Shown in pieces: positions 33,403-43,700 of a stretch of DNA of 64,000 nucleotides. The DNA comes from JBCBSS01 sp039819065. Its GTDB lineage: Bacteria; Bacteroidota; Bacteroidia; Cytophagales; Cyclobacteriaceae. Within the stretch, counting starts at the first letter, position 1, and every line of letters starts with the position of its first letter. Both the position numbers and the translations under genes were made by a program. Below the pieces are notes generated by a model. The model ran no database searches. It saw only the letters and a program-made list of their open reading frames with translations, and was not told the DNA's origin. The stretch is taken from contig JBCBSS010000017.1 of assembly GCA_039819065.1 (NCBI GenBank), positions 1 to 64,000 on the forward strand. Reading direction: 5' to 3'.

Positions 33403-34626
33403 CTAATAGTGTTCTATCGGGGTGAAGAAAATCATCGCCAGAATGAACGATAGGATCGAAATGACAAATCCATACATGAAAATAGTATAGGATGTCCTGA
33501 GCATCTTGTATTTCTTGCCTAACACTATACCCAGGAAGTAAATGTCCTTTATCAAACTTCCGTAGAGGAAATCTCCATCTTTCATCATCTCTTTCATACC
33601 CCACATGTAATTTTCAAGTTTCATGCTGTGGAAGTTGCCAAAGAAAAGCAAGTTGGTGCTCTTATTGGCGATGTCTTCACGTGTGAACTTACCAGACGAA
33701 ATATTCGGTCTGGTCGCCAGTACTGCAAAAACGATAGTAGTCAAACAAACGATAACTAAGAGCAAGGTGGGTATGATCAAATTAGGGTAATCTTCCAGCT
33801 TTCTGAACAAAACAGACACCATCACTGACAGAATGATAGAGTTGATGGAGATCATTATGTTGGCCTTGTTGTCGGCCATGGCGCTTAGCTCAAGGTGGTT
33901 CTTAGAGGTAATCCGGAACATGGTCTCGATACCCCTGTCAGGCCTTCTGGCCTTGTCCTTGTCCATCTTGTTTTTCAACTTGATGACTTGGTCTTCCAAC
34001 CCCTCGACGTAGCTTATATCTACATCCTCTTTTTTCTGCTTCTTCTTTATTTTCTTGATATTCTTCTTCTTTCTAGGCTCTAGAATCGTTTGGCCGTAGT
34101 TGGTAAAGTATTGATGTTCCTTGAAGAATTTCCTGTTCTCTTCTAACCATTCTTCGTCTGTGTATTTCTCGCCTCTTACATCACAAAACTCTTGTCGTAG
34201 TGATTCACCATATTTCTCGAAATCACTAGTAGAAAGATGGTATAAATCAGCATCGCACAGCACTTCCCCTAAGGCATCCTTGGGGGATTGGGGCATGCGG
34301 GTTGCCTCGATTGTGGCGGCCACGCGATCCACCTTGTCTTCTGCCATGCCCCAGTCTGACAATTGTTGCTTGGCAATTCGGACACTTTCTTCCTCGTGGT
34401 CATTACGGTCGTGTCGGTAACCCACGTCATGAAACCACGCAGAAACAATTACGATCTCCAATTCCTCATCATTCAAGTCACTGGCTTGTCCTATTTCTTC
34501 TGCAGCAGCCGCTACTGATTCGGTATGCTCTAAATTGTGGTAGTGAAAGTCTTTCGACATACCATTAGCCAAAACTTGTTCGGCATATTCGCGGGACTTG
34601 GCAATTAACTCTGTATCGAACGCCAT
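33403..34626 (-). CDS. HD domain fused to Pycsar-effector-like membrane domain
   Basis: 407 residues. Residues ~20-130 form an HD hydrolase domain: Y-H-N-L-E-H (metal His), W-F-H-D-V-G-Y (~66) and a D-R-N-D-H-E-E segment, then C-D-A-D-L-Y. A lysine-rich link (~195-215) leads to a C-terminal two- to four-helix domain with F-R-I-T-S-K-N-H-L-E-L-S-A-M-A-D-N-K-A-N, S-I-I-L-S-V and G-N-F-H-S-M, which match the membrane effector (PycTM) of Pycsar anti-phage systems. No nucleotide cyclase is nearby. The HD domain may hydrolyse a cyclic or other nucleotide; the substrate is unknown. Confidence 0.82.
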   Translation of the reverse strand: MAFDTELIAKSREYAEQVLANGMSKDFHYHNLEHTESVAAAAEEIGQASDLNDEELEIVIVSAWFHDVGYRHDRNDHEEESVRIAKQQLSDWGMAEDKVDRVAATIEATRMPQSPKDALGEVLCDADLYHLSTSDFEKYGESLRQEFCDVRGEKYTDEEWLEENRKFFKEHQYFTNYGQTILEPRKKKNIKKIKKKQKKEDVDISYVEGLEDQVIKLKNKMDKDKARRPDRGIETMFRITSKNHLELSAMADNKANIMISINSIILSVMVSVLFRKLEDYPNLIIPTLLLVIVCLTTIVFAVLATRPNISSGKFTREDIANKSTNLLFFGNFHSMKLENYMWGMKEMMKDGDFLYGSLIKDIYFLGIVLGKKYKMLRTSYTIFMYGFVISILSFILAMIFFTPIEHY

Positions 34627-34897
34627 TTATGAATAGCTTTTTAAAATCTAAATGTAAAAAATTTACACCTAATTACCTTCAAGGGCTTAAACTGATCCTA
34701 ATAGGAGCAACAATTCTCATTAGGTACTAAACAATTATGAGTCATAAGCTTTTCTCATATTACGTGTACTCCATCTCTTTTAGAAGATGTAACCAGGAAC
34801 AATAGTTTTAGAAAAAAGCATATTTTTGATCAATTTTTTAGTAAAAGTGCAGCAGTTTCAAAAACAGGATTTAATTAACGACTTTTGGCTTATGGTT

Positions 34898-35818
34898 ATG
34901 CCAAAAGTTTATCACTCAACTATTCTGAAAATGTCCATTTTTTCCATGTTGATTTTGGCATTGGGTCTCAGTGGCTGTAATTACGAGGTCAAGAATTTAC
35001 CGAAAGACCCTATCTATCATAACTACGGCAAAGGTGATATCGGCTATGATTTGGCTAACCCTGACCACAGGTACAGCCTGGATGACGATTTAGAGGAGAT
35101 ATCAGGACTTTCCTACTTTAGACCTGACCAATTGGCCATGATTGAAGATGAGTCGGGTACACTTTATATATATGACTTCGATGAAGATGAGATCACCAAA
35201 GAATACAAATTCCATAAGGATGGTGATTATGAGGGCATAGAAATGATCCACCGTAAGGCGTATGTCATCAAAAGCAATGGCAAGCTGTATCACTTCAAGG
35301 TGATGAAAAACGGGAAAACGGATACCGAACGAGTAGAAACGCCTCTCAATATTAAGAATGACGTAGAAGGACTTTGTCATGACCCGGCCAATCATCGATT
35401 ATTGATTGCCTGCAAAGGTGATGGAGATATAAAAGGCAATGATGTTAAGGGCAAGGCCATTTATGCGCTGGACCTGGACACTTACACCCTGAGCAAGGAA
35501 CCGGTTTATACCATTTCCAAAAAACAGCTCAAAGCTGTAAATGAAGCAAGCGATAATCCATTCAAGATCAAAGATTTCAGCCCATCAGGCTTGGCTGTAC
35601 ATCCCAAAACAGGGCAATTGTATGTCATAGCCAGTGACGGGCACCTGCTGGTGGTGCTCAATACGGATGGTAGTGTAGGCGCCATTGCACCACTTTACCC
35701 CAAGTTGTTCCGCCAACCAGAAGGAATATGTTTCAGCCCGGACGGAGATCTGTATATTGCCAGCGAGGGTCGAGGTGGAAAAGGCTACATTTTGGAATTT
35801 AAATACAAAATGAAGTAA
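34898..35818 (+). CDS. SdiA-regulated-type beta-propeller lipoprotein
   Basis: 306 residues from the ATG at 34898, which gives a basic n-region (M-P-K-V-Y-H-S-T-I-L-K), a hydrophobic core and lipobox G-L-S-G-C. Starts at 34826 and 34931 are also possible. The mature protein has repeated strand motifs ending in D-x-D-x-x and the sequence P-S-G-L-A-V-H-P-K-T-G-Q-L-Y-V, P-E-G-I-C-F-S-P-D-G-D-L-Y-I-A-S-E-G typical of SdiA-regulated/NHL-like propellers. It likely sits in the periplasm or outer membrane. Role unknown. Six bases separate it from the rhomboid gene. Confidence 0.75.
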   Translation: MPKVYHSTILKMSIFSMLILALGLSGCNYEVKNLPKDPIYHNYGKGDIGYDLANPDHRYSLDDDLEEISGLSYFRPDQLAMIEDESGTLYIYDFDEDEITKEYKFHKDGDYEGIEMIHRKAYVIKSNGKLYHFKVMKNGKTDTERVETPLNIKNDVEGLCHDPANHRLLIACKGDGDIKGNDVKGKAIYALDLDTYTLSKEPVYTISKKQLKAVNEASDNPFKIKDFSPSGLAVHPKTGQLYVIASDGHLLVVLNTDGSVGAIAPLYPKLFRQPEGICFSPDGDLYIASEGRGGKGYILEFKYKMK

Positions 35819-35824
35819 TCTTCC

Positions 35825-36463
35825 ATGACCTTTAAAGTCTCTTTCGTTCTTCTGATAATTACGATCGTTACCAGCATAATGGCATGGAATAATGCCATAT
35901 TGATGAAGAAATGGATATTCAACCCATATATCATTGCCAGAAACAAGCAATACTATCGATTTCTCACCTCCGGTTTTATTCATAACGACACCATGCACAT
36001 CTTTTTCAACATGTTCGTGTTCTTCATGTTTGGATCTACACTAGAGGCAAAGTATATGGGCTTTTTCGGTATAACCATGGGTAAGGTAGCATTTGTAGGC
36101 CTCTATTTATTGGGCATTATTATTTCAAGTATTCCAACTTTCATCAAGTATATCGACCTGCCTCATTATAACTCCTTAGGTGCTTCAGGCGGTACAGCTT
36201 CGGTACTTTTCAGCGCAATCATGCTTGACCCTGCAGATAACCTATATCTGTTCGGGTTTATAGGTGCGCCCGGTATTATACTAGGCGCTTTATATATGAT
36301 CTACTCATATTACATGGGCAAACGTGGTGAAGATAATATCAATCATGACGCTCATCTCTTTGGCGCTGCCTTTGGCATCGTCTATACCGTTCTGGTATAC
36401 CCTTCTTCCATCGGGCAGTTTTTCGATAAACTGCTCACCATGAAAATGCCGGGCTTTTTCTAG
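35825..36463 (+). CDS. Rhomboid family intramembrane serine protease
   Basis: 212 residues, six membrane helices. Typical features: H-N-D-T-M-H-I-F-F-N-M (~57), the catalytic Ser in L-G-A-S-G-G-T (~119) and the catalytic His in H-D-A-H-L-F-G-A (~176). It cleaves membrane-spanning substrates; the target is unknown. Six bases after the propeller lipoprotein gene, so the two are almost certainly co-transcribed. Confidence 0.93.
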   Translation: MTFKVSFVLLIITIVTSIMAWNNAILMKKWIFNPYIIARNKQYYRFLTSGFIHNDTMHIFFNMFVFFMFGSTLEAKYMGFFGITMGKVAFVGLYLLGIIISSIPTFIKYIDLPHYNSLGASGGTASVLFSAIMLDPADNLYLFGFIGAPGIILGALYMIYSYYMGKRGEDNINHDAHLFGAAFGIVYTVLVYPSSIGQFFDKLLTMKMPGFF

Positions 36464-36714
36464 CGTCACTTTCTACCCATATCATTTTACAAGGCAGCCA
36501 AAAAAGCTGTTCGATCAAATGATCATTAGTTTTATTGGGGCACCTCCAAAATATCGTATCCAAAAATCTGGATTCCCATTAAATATCGGGTTTTAAGCAA
36601 GGAAAATAAGATTCTTTTCGGGTTGGAACTCAAATAAGTTGCTGATATTCAAATACTTATAAAAGTTGGTTCGGGTTTTGGCATAGTAGGAGTTGAAACA
36701 AGGGTAATGGTACA
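36464..36714. other. Intergenic region upstream of AraC-family gene
   Basis: No gene, strong hairpin or repeat seen. AT-rich segments near 36540-36660 could hold a promoter but I cannot place one. Confidence 0.4.
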
Positions 36715-37608
36715 ATGCAAAATTCTTTAAGACAATTCAATGATCGCCTGGATGTAAGTAGAATGAGGCTCAATTATGACCTTAAAGACTTCATGAGCGA
36801 TGAGGGACTATTGGACATCAGGTATTTCGATAGTCAAAGTACAACTTCTGCAGAAAGCGGCTGTTCTGCCCATTATATCATATTGCTCTTACTTGAGGGG
36901 AGCGTCGAGTTCAATGTAAACGGCGAAGAATTTGAGTTATCTGCAGGTATGGTTTGCTTTCTTCCTAAAAATGTGACCTATACTATCAAATCAGTGGGTC
37001 ACAATACCAATGTATACGGCCTGAAGTTCAAGGAGGAATTTATTAGTGCTTTCTTAAGGGACGATCAGTTCTTGAGAAGCTTGCCCTATTTTTTCGAGCA
37101 AGGGAGAAGGGCGGTGAAGTTGACCAAGGAAAGGTTGCTACAAATCGATTCTTTCTTTAAGGATATCAAGACAGAGTATGCTCCCGATGATATGGTTAAA
37201 AGAGGCATATCACAAGGCTTGGTTTATGTGATGTTGCAGCGCCTTAGGATCATATTTAAGGAAGAGTTCAACGCACTGATCGCTTCGGAGCCTGGCTTTA
37301 TATCCAAGTTCAGAATATTGATTGATGAATACTTTTTAGAGCGTAAGTCGATCAGTCAATATGCGGAAATGCTGAAAATAACCCCGCATCATCTCATTAA
37401 AAAGGTAAAAAAACTATCTGGTCATACACCTGCGTATTTCATTCGGGAAAGGGTCATAAGAGAAGCACAAGATCTACTTATCAATTCTGATAAAAACGTT
37501 TCAGAAATCGCCTATCACCTCAACTTTGAGGATACTTCCAATTTCACCAAATTCTTCAAACGTTACGCCGGACATACACCTAAAACGTACAAATCGATGT
37601 TCGATTGA
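36715..37608 (+). CDS. AraC-family transcriptional regulator with cupin sensor
   Basis: 297 residues. The N-terminal half is a cupin-like domain (L-L-E-G-S-V-E-F-N-V-N-G-E-E-F-E-L, G-M-V-C-F-L-P) that may bind a small molecule. The C-terminal ~95 residues form two helix-turn-helix units (S-I-S-Q-Y-A-E-M-L-K-I-T-P-H-H-L and N-V-S-E-I-A-Y-H-L-N-F-E-D-T-S-N-F-T-K-F-F-K) ending T-P-K-T-Y. It converges on the giant GAF regulator (153 bases). Target genes are not evident. Confidence 0.9.
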   Translation: MQNSLRQFNDRLDVSRMRLNYDLKDFMSDEGLLDIRYFDSQSTTSAESGCSAHYIILLLLEGSVEFNVNGEEFELSAGMVCFLPKNVTYTIKSVGHNTNVYGLKFKEEFISAFLRDDQFLRSLPYFFEQGRRAVKLTKERLLQIDSFFKDIKTEYAPDDMVKRGISQGLVYVMLQRLRIIFKEEFNALIASEPGFISKFRILIDEYFLERKSISQYAEMLKITPHHLIKKVKKLSGHTPAYFIRERVIREAQDLLINSDKNVSEIAYHLNFEDTSNFTKFFKRYAGHTPKTYKSMFD

Positions 37609-37761
37609 GAGCAACAGTAAGTACGATATTAGGAAAGAACCATTGAATTATATTCCCAGAATGATCAATAACGTGATTGAAACAGAATTCACTCAAAATG
37701 GAATGATCGAATACTTATTGAGTAGAAGTTTTGGAAGCACTATCCGTACTAACAGGTAGTA

Positions 37762-40700
37762 TTACGAATCTGAAACAAAAGTCGATTTTTTATCAATTCC
37801 CAACTTCTTCATTCTGGCTTCCAGCGTGGTCGGTTTAATGTCTAAAAGCTCAGCCGCGCCGTCTTGACCACGCACACGGCCTTCTGTTTTTTCGAGGGTC
37901 GCTATGATAAGTTCTTTTTCTGCCTCTTTTAATGTTTTTTGTACCTGACTCCCATGATTATCTAATTGGCTTATTCTTTCAGCCACGCTGCTTTTCTCGA
38001 GTGTTATGTTTAGAACAGATCCTTGATTAAGTATAGCCGCACGTTCAATTACATGTTCCAATTCCCGGATATTTCCAGGCCAATCATATTCCTCCAATGC
38101 TTGCTGGGAGGCTTTAGATATCGACGCAATCCGTTTACCCATCTTTTTCGCACTTTTATTAAGAAAATATTGGGCCAAAGGGAGAATGTCCTCTTTTCTC
38201 TCCTTCAATGCAGGTAGTTGTATCGGGAATACATTCAATCTGAAATAAAGGTCTGGCCTGAATTGCTTTAATCCCATGGCCTCTTCCAGGTTACGGTTGG
38301 TTGCCGCAATGATGCGTACATCCACTTTGATAAGTTTATTACTACCAATCCGTTCGATTTCCAACTCTTGTATGGCACGTAACAATTTGGATTGCAGTTC
38401 TATTGGTATCTCACCAATCTCATCCAGGAATATGGTGCCTTCATGAGCCAGTTCAAACTTACCGATTCTTCTTTCCGAGGCGCCAGTGAAGCTACCCTTC
38501 TCATGCCCGAAAAGCTCTGATTCGATTAATTCAGTCGGCAGTGAGGCACAGTTGAGTTTCACCAGCGGGCGATTTCTTCTATTCGAAAGGTTATGTATAG
38601 CCCTTGCTACCAACTCTTTACCGGTTCCTGTTTCTCCGGTAATGAGTACCGTAGCATCTGTCACGGCTACCTGGGCTATTTTATCTAGTGACTTCTTCAG
38701 TTCCCGACTATTCCCAACTATTTCTTCAAAGTTGTAGTTGATTTTAATCTCCTCTTCCAGATAAGATTTTTCTCGGCTAAGTTGTCGGTTCAGCGCCTCG
38801 ATTTTATCCTTACTTTCTACGATCTCCTCGGTTGATAGGATATTGGATACGGCCACTGAAAGCTGGGAAGCGGTGTTTTCTAATAGTGCTATATTGATAG
38901 ATGACTCAAAACCAGCATTTTTAGAATCGATTCCCCAGATCCCCAATTTGCGGCCTCCATATACTAATGGCACTACTACCAGCACTTTTAACTGATGTGC
39001 AATGATGGCTTCAGCAGCCTGGTAGTCACGATATCGTTCTACAATAGCACTGGTATCGATGAAGGTGATTCCGTCAAGTTCGAAAAACCATTCAAAAGGT
39101 GTTCCTTGTTTTTCAGTTCTAATTTCCTGAAAACCACTTTTTTCAACTGACGATAATACTTGAGGGTCAAAAACCAGGTGGCGGAAAGAAGTTTTATCTT
39201 CCTGCTCAAAAGCAAAGGAAGAAAACTCAAAGCCGAACAAGGGCTGAAGTTTCTCTTGCACAACTTCAGCTAATCCTTTCCAGTCACGAATCTTATTTAT
39301 TTCTTCACTGATTCCTAATAGAGTCTCTTTTTCCTCCTGACGTTCTAGAATCTCTTCATTGGCAAGGATATTTGATACTGCAACAGCCATACGATCTGCA
39401 ACAGCGTTAAGTAGCTGGAATTGAGCAGGCTCAAATTCCCTTTTATCATAGTAGTTCAGTTGTAGAGATGCAATCACCCTACCTCTATAGATTAGGGGGG
39501 CAATGAGTGTTTGTTGCAGGCCAAGCCTAGCGGCGATCTGTATCGCCATGTCTTCTGGATAGTTACTCACATAGCTATCCAAGTGAACTGCATACGATTC
39601 ACTGGCTTGCACTATTTCACTGATTGGAGAGCCTTCCAAGGGCAACATATCAGGCAATTCTTCAGGCCCGGCACCCAAATACAATTCACCCTGTATAGTA
39701 TTGAAAAAAATGCGGTAATGGGTATCTGTGTAAGTATGCAAAGAGGTGATATCACCAAAGCCGTATACAGGTTGTAATTTTTCAAAAAGAATCTGATAAA
39801 GATCTTCAGCGCCCTTGGCATTGGCGATAGCTTTACTAATGTCCAACAAAAGAGACTTCTCTTTTTCTCGTTCGAGAATCTCCTCATTGGCTAAAATGTT
39901 GGACAATGCCACCGCAATTTGTTGACTGGCACTTTTGAAAAGTGCGCGATTGATCTGATCGGGGTAATCTGGGTCTGCAGCGTGCATCATAAGTACCCCG
40001 AGGCTTTTTCCTCCATAAACCAGTGGATAGCATGCCGAGCTTTTCATGCCCATTTCCAAGTATAACCTAGTGCCGGTATAGTCCGGGAAGTCCATTAAGG
40101 AGTCGGCTGTTACTGTGTAATAATCGGTATTCAGGCTTAATTTTTCAAATGGAGAGCCTTTGGTTGGTATTTTCTTATGGGTTTCATTGTAATGCTCGCT
40201 GCTGATCAACTCCTCATTGCTATTGGCCGTCCAATGGGTGTGATACTCCCAATCGTTTAGCTTTATCAGTATTACAAAATAATCGAAATGGAAGATAGGC
40301 TTGAGATCATTGAGGATAATTCTCATCAAGTCCTTGCGGCTCCGGGTATGATTAAGTTTTTCGCTAATGCCCAGGAGTAGCTCTTTTTCTTGCTGGCGAC
40401 TCAGGATTTCCCGGTTAGCCAGTATGTTGGAAATCGCTACTGACAATTGCTCAGTGACACCTTTGAATAGTGTGAATTGCTCGGGCTTGAAGTAGTTCTT
40501 TTCTTTCTGATTGATGCAAAACATGCCAAGCACCTTATCGCCTACTTGCAGGTTAGCGGCCAGGCAATCGCGATATCCCGCCTTTACCGGATTATAAATT
40601 TTGATCTGGTGATAGTCGGGAAACTTTTCAGTTAAGTCGACAAAATCAAATAGAAACGAGCCACCATTCTTGTTTACTTCCTCTATCATCCACTCTATTG

Positions 40701-43700
40701 CGGAGTTTTCATGAGGGGTATAAAAAACATCACTATTCTCCAATGCGATGTTCCACTCCGATGGACTGATGGATGACTTCACTGTGACCAGATCATAGTG
40801 ATACTTGTCATCCTCTGTTAATACAAATAGCCCGGCATCGTAAAAACCAAACACCTGCTTAAGCTCGTCCAGGATAAATTCTAGAAATTCCGGGAGGTCA
40901 CGAATTTTATTCACCTGCTCGGTGATCTTAAGCAGCATGGTCTTCTCCTGCTCGCGCCTAAGAATATCTTCGTTGGCTAAGATATTGGAAATGGCCACAG
41001 ATAATTGATCAGTGACTCCTTTGAAAAGAGAGAATTGCTCTGGCTTAAAGAAATCCTTCGCTTTTTGATTGATACAAAACATGCCAATAACCTTCTCTCC
41101 CACCTGGAGGTTAGCGGCCAGGCAATCCCGCAAACCAGATCCCGACAAATTATTGGCCTGAAACTGGGGGTATTCCGGAAACTTCTCCTCTAAGTCAAGG
41201 AAATCAAAAAGCTTAGCCCCGTCATTGTTATTGATTTCCTGTATCGCCCACTCTATCACAGTATTTCTGTGGGGTATATTAATAACACCAGACCTTTTCA
41301 AATTATAGTTTTCTTGAGAAGGACTAATCTCGGGATACATGGCCGCCAAATCATAATGGTATTCACCATCCTCTGTCAGTAAAAAAACACCTACGTCATA
41401 AAATTGGAAAACCGGCTTAAGTTCTTTGATAATGAACTCCAGGAATTCGGATAAATTTCTTATCCTGGAGACATTTTCTGTGATTTTCAGTAAAACCTCC
41501 TTTTCTCGCTGCCTTCTTAATATATCGTCCGTAGCGAGAATGTTGGAAATAGAGACTGCCAACTGATCGGTTACACTTTTGAAAAGTGGAAACTGCTCTT
41601 TTTTGAAAAAATCTTTTTCCAACTGATTGATACAGAAGAAGCCAAATACTTTATCTCCAACTTGCAAATTGGCAGCCAGGCAATCTCTATATCCTGATTT
41701 GTCGACATCCACCACTTGAAACGTATAGTAGTCAGGATCGGCAGCTACCAGGTCTTTAAAGTCGAAAAGATGAATACCTCCTGATTTTTCAAGGTCAGCC
41801 ATCATACTTTCTATGGATGTTCCTTTATGCCGGACCAGCGTTTTTTCCGTTTTGTGGATAGCTAAATTCGAATCCGAAGGGCTAATTTGAGGATATACCG
41901 TTGCCAGGTCATAGTGATATTCGCCGTCATCTGTTAAAATGAAAATGCCTACATCGTAAAAATGAAATACTTCTTTGAGGTCAGTTATAACATATTCTAA
42001 AAACTCTGGCAGATCTCTCAGTCGGGCCACTTTTTCAGTGATGTTCAAGAGCATTGTTTTTTCTTGCTCCCGCTTAAGGATATCCTTATTGGCCAGGATA
42101 TTGGAAATAGCTACCGAAAGCTGTTCTGTAACCCCTTTGAAGAGTGAAAACTGCTCAGGTTTAAAGAAGTCTTTTTCCAATTGGTTGATGCAAAACATCC
42201 CAATGACCTTTTCCCCGACTTTGAGGTTGGCCGCCAAGCAGTCCCGATAACCTAGTGCAAGAACATCGATACCTTCAAAAAATGGATATTCAGGTTGCAG
42301 CTCGAATATATCCTTAAAGTCCAAAAGCGCTACTCCTCCTTGTGCTTCCACTTGTTTCATCGCCCATTCCACGGAGGAATCGGCATGTTGAATTAAACCC
42401 GGGACTTGTGTATTTATATGATCATTCCACTCTGATGGGCTTATGTCAGGGTGTAAAGCCGCCAGATCATAATGCTTCTTACCATCTTCAGTAAGTAAAA
42501 ATATACCCACGTCATAGAAGTTGAAAATCGGTTTGAGCTCTGTTATAATGAATTTGAGAAATTCCGGCAAATCCCGAATCTTGTTTACCTGCTCGGTGAT
42601 CCGTAGCAGCATGGTTTTCTCCTGTTCACGGCGGAGAATCTCTTCATTAGCCAGGATATTGGAAATGGCCACAGAGAGCTGCTCAGTGACTCCTTTAAAA
42701 AGTGAAAATTGCTGAGTCGAAAAGAAATTCTTCGCTAGTTTATTAATGCAAAAGTAACCCAGGTTTTTTTCCCCTGTTTGCAAAACATAACCTAAACAGT
42801 CCCGACGGCCGGATTTTTCTATATCTAAATTTCGAAACTGCGGATAATCCGGAAAGTCCTTTTTCAGATCCTTAAAATCGAATAAAATGGGTTCTTTAGA
42901 CCTTCCTGTCGCGCTCATCATGTGTTCTATTGGGGAATCTGGATGATTCAAATATTGGCTACTTAAGGTCTTATTTAAATAGAGATTAGCAGTACTTGGA
43001 CTTATTTCCGGATAAATAGAGGCGAGGTCATAATGAAAGAGCCCATCTTTACTGATAAGAAAGATTCCAACATCGTGAAAGTTAAAAATTGGTTTGAGTT
43101 TATTCATTACAAACTTAAGGAACTCAGGTAAATCCCGGATTTTGTTAACCCGTTCCGTAATTTGAAGTAGCATGGTTTTCTCTTGTTCACGACGCAGTAC
43201 TTCCTCATTAGCCAGTATATTGGAAACCGCCACTGCTACCTGATCGGCGGCACCCTGGAAGAGTTCCATGCTTTGGTTCTTCAGTTTTCCCTCTTCCTTA
43301 CTATGAAATTCCAGTACCCCTATGTAGTTCCCCGCTTTTCTCAGAGGCATCACCAGGTGTTCGATGTATCCCACCTCTTTTATGAGTTGCGATCCTGGAA
43401 AATCAGGATAATTTTCGAGCCAGTAATCCAGGGTGAAAAAGGTATTTTTCTGTAGGTTACTGATCATTTCATAGCCGGTCCCTTCGATGCGGTGCGATCC
43501 CTCTAAAAAGTATTGATACTTATTGCTTTCCTGAGTGGAGGCGGTTTCATCCGAAAATAGCATTTTGAATCTTCGACCATGGTCCTCCCAGATGATCACT
43601 ACCGCGTCGTCGAATTTGAAGATGGGTTGCATTCTTTTGAAAATGGACTGCTTAAGATCTTGGCTGCTGCGCACGGTAGTAATGTCTTCACTGATGTAGA

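Noticed and set aside
37526..37759. 77-residue plus-strand frame after the AraC gene
   Set aside because: Overlaps the 3' end of the AraC gene out of frame and has no family features.
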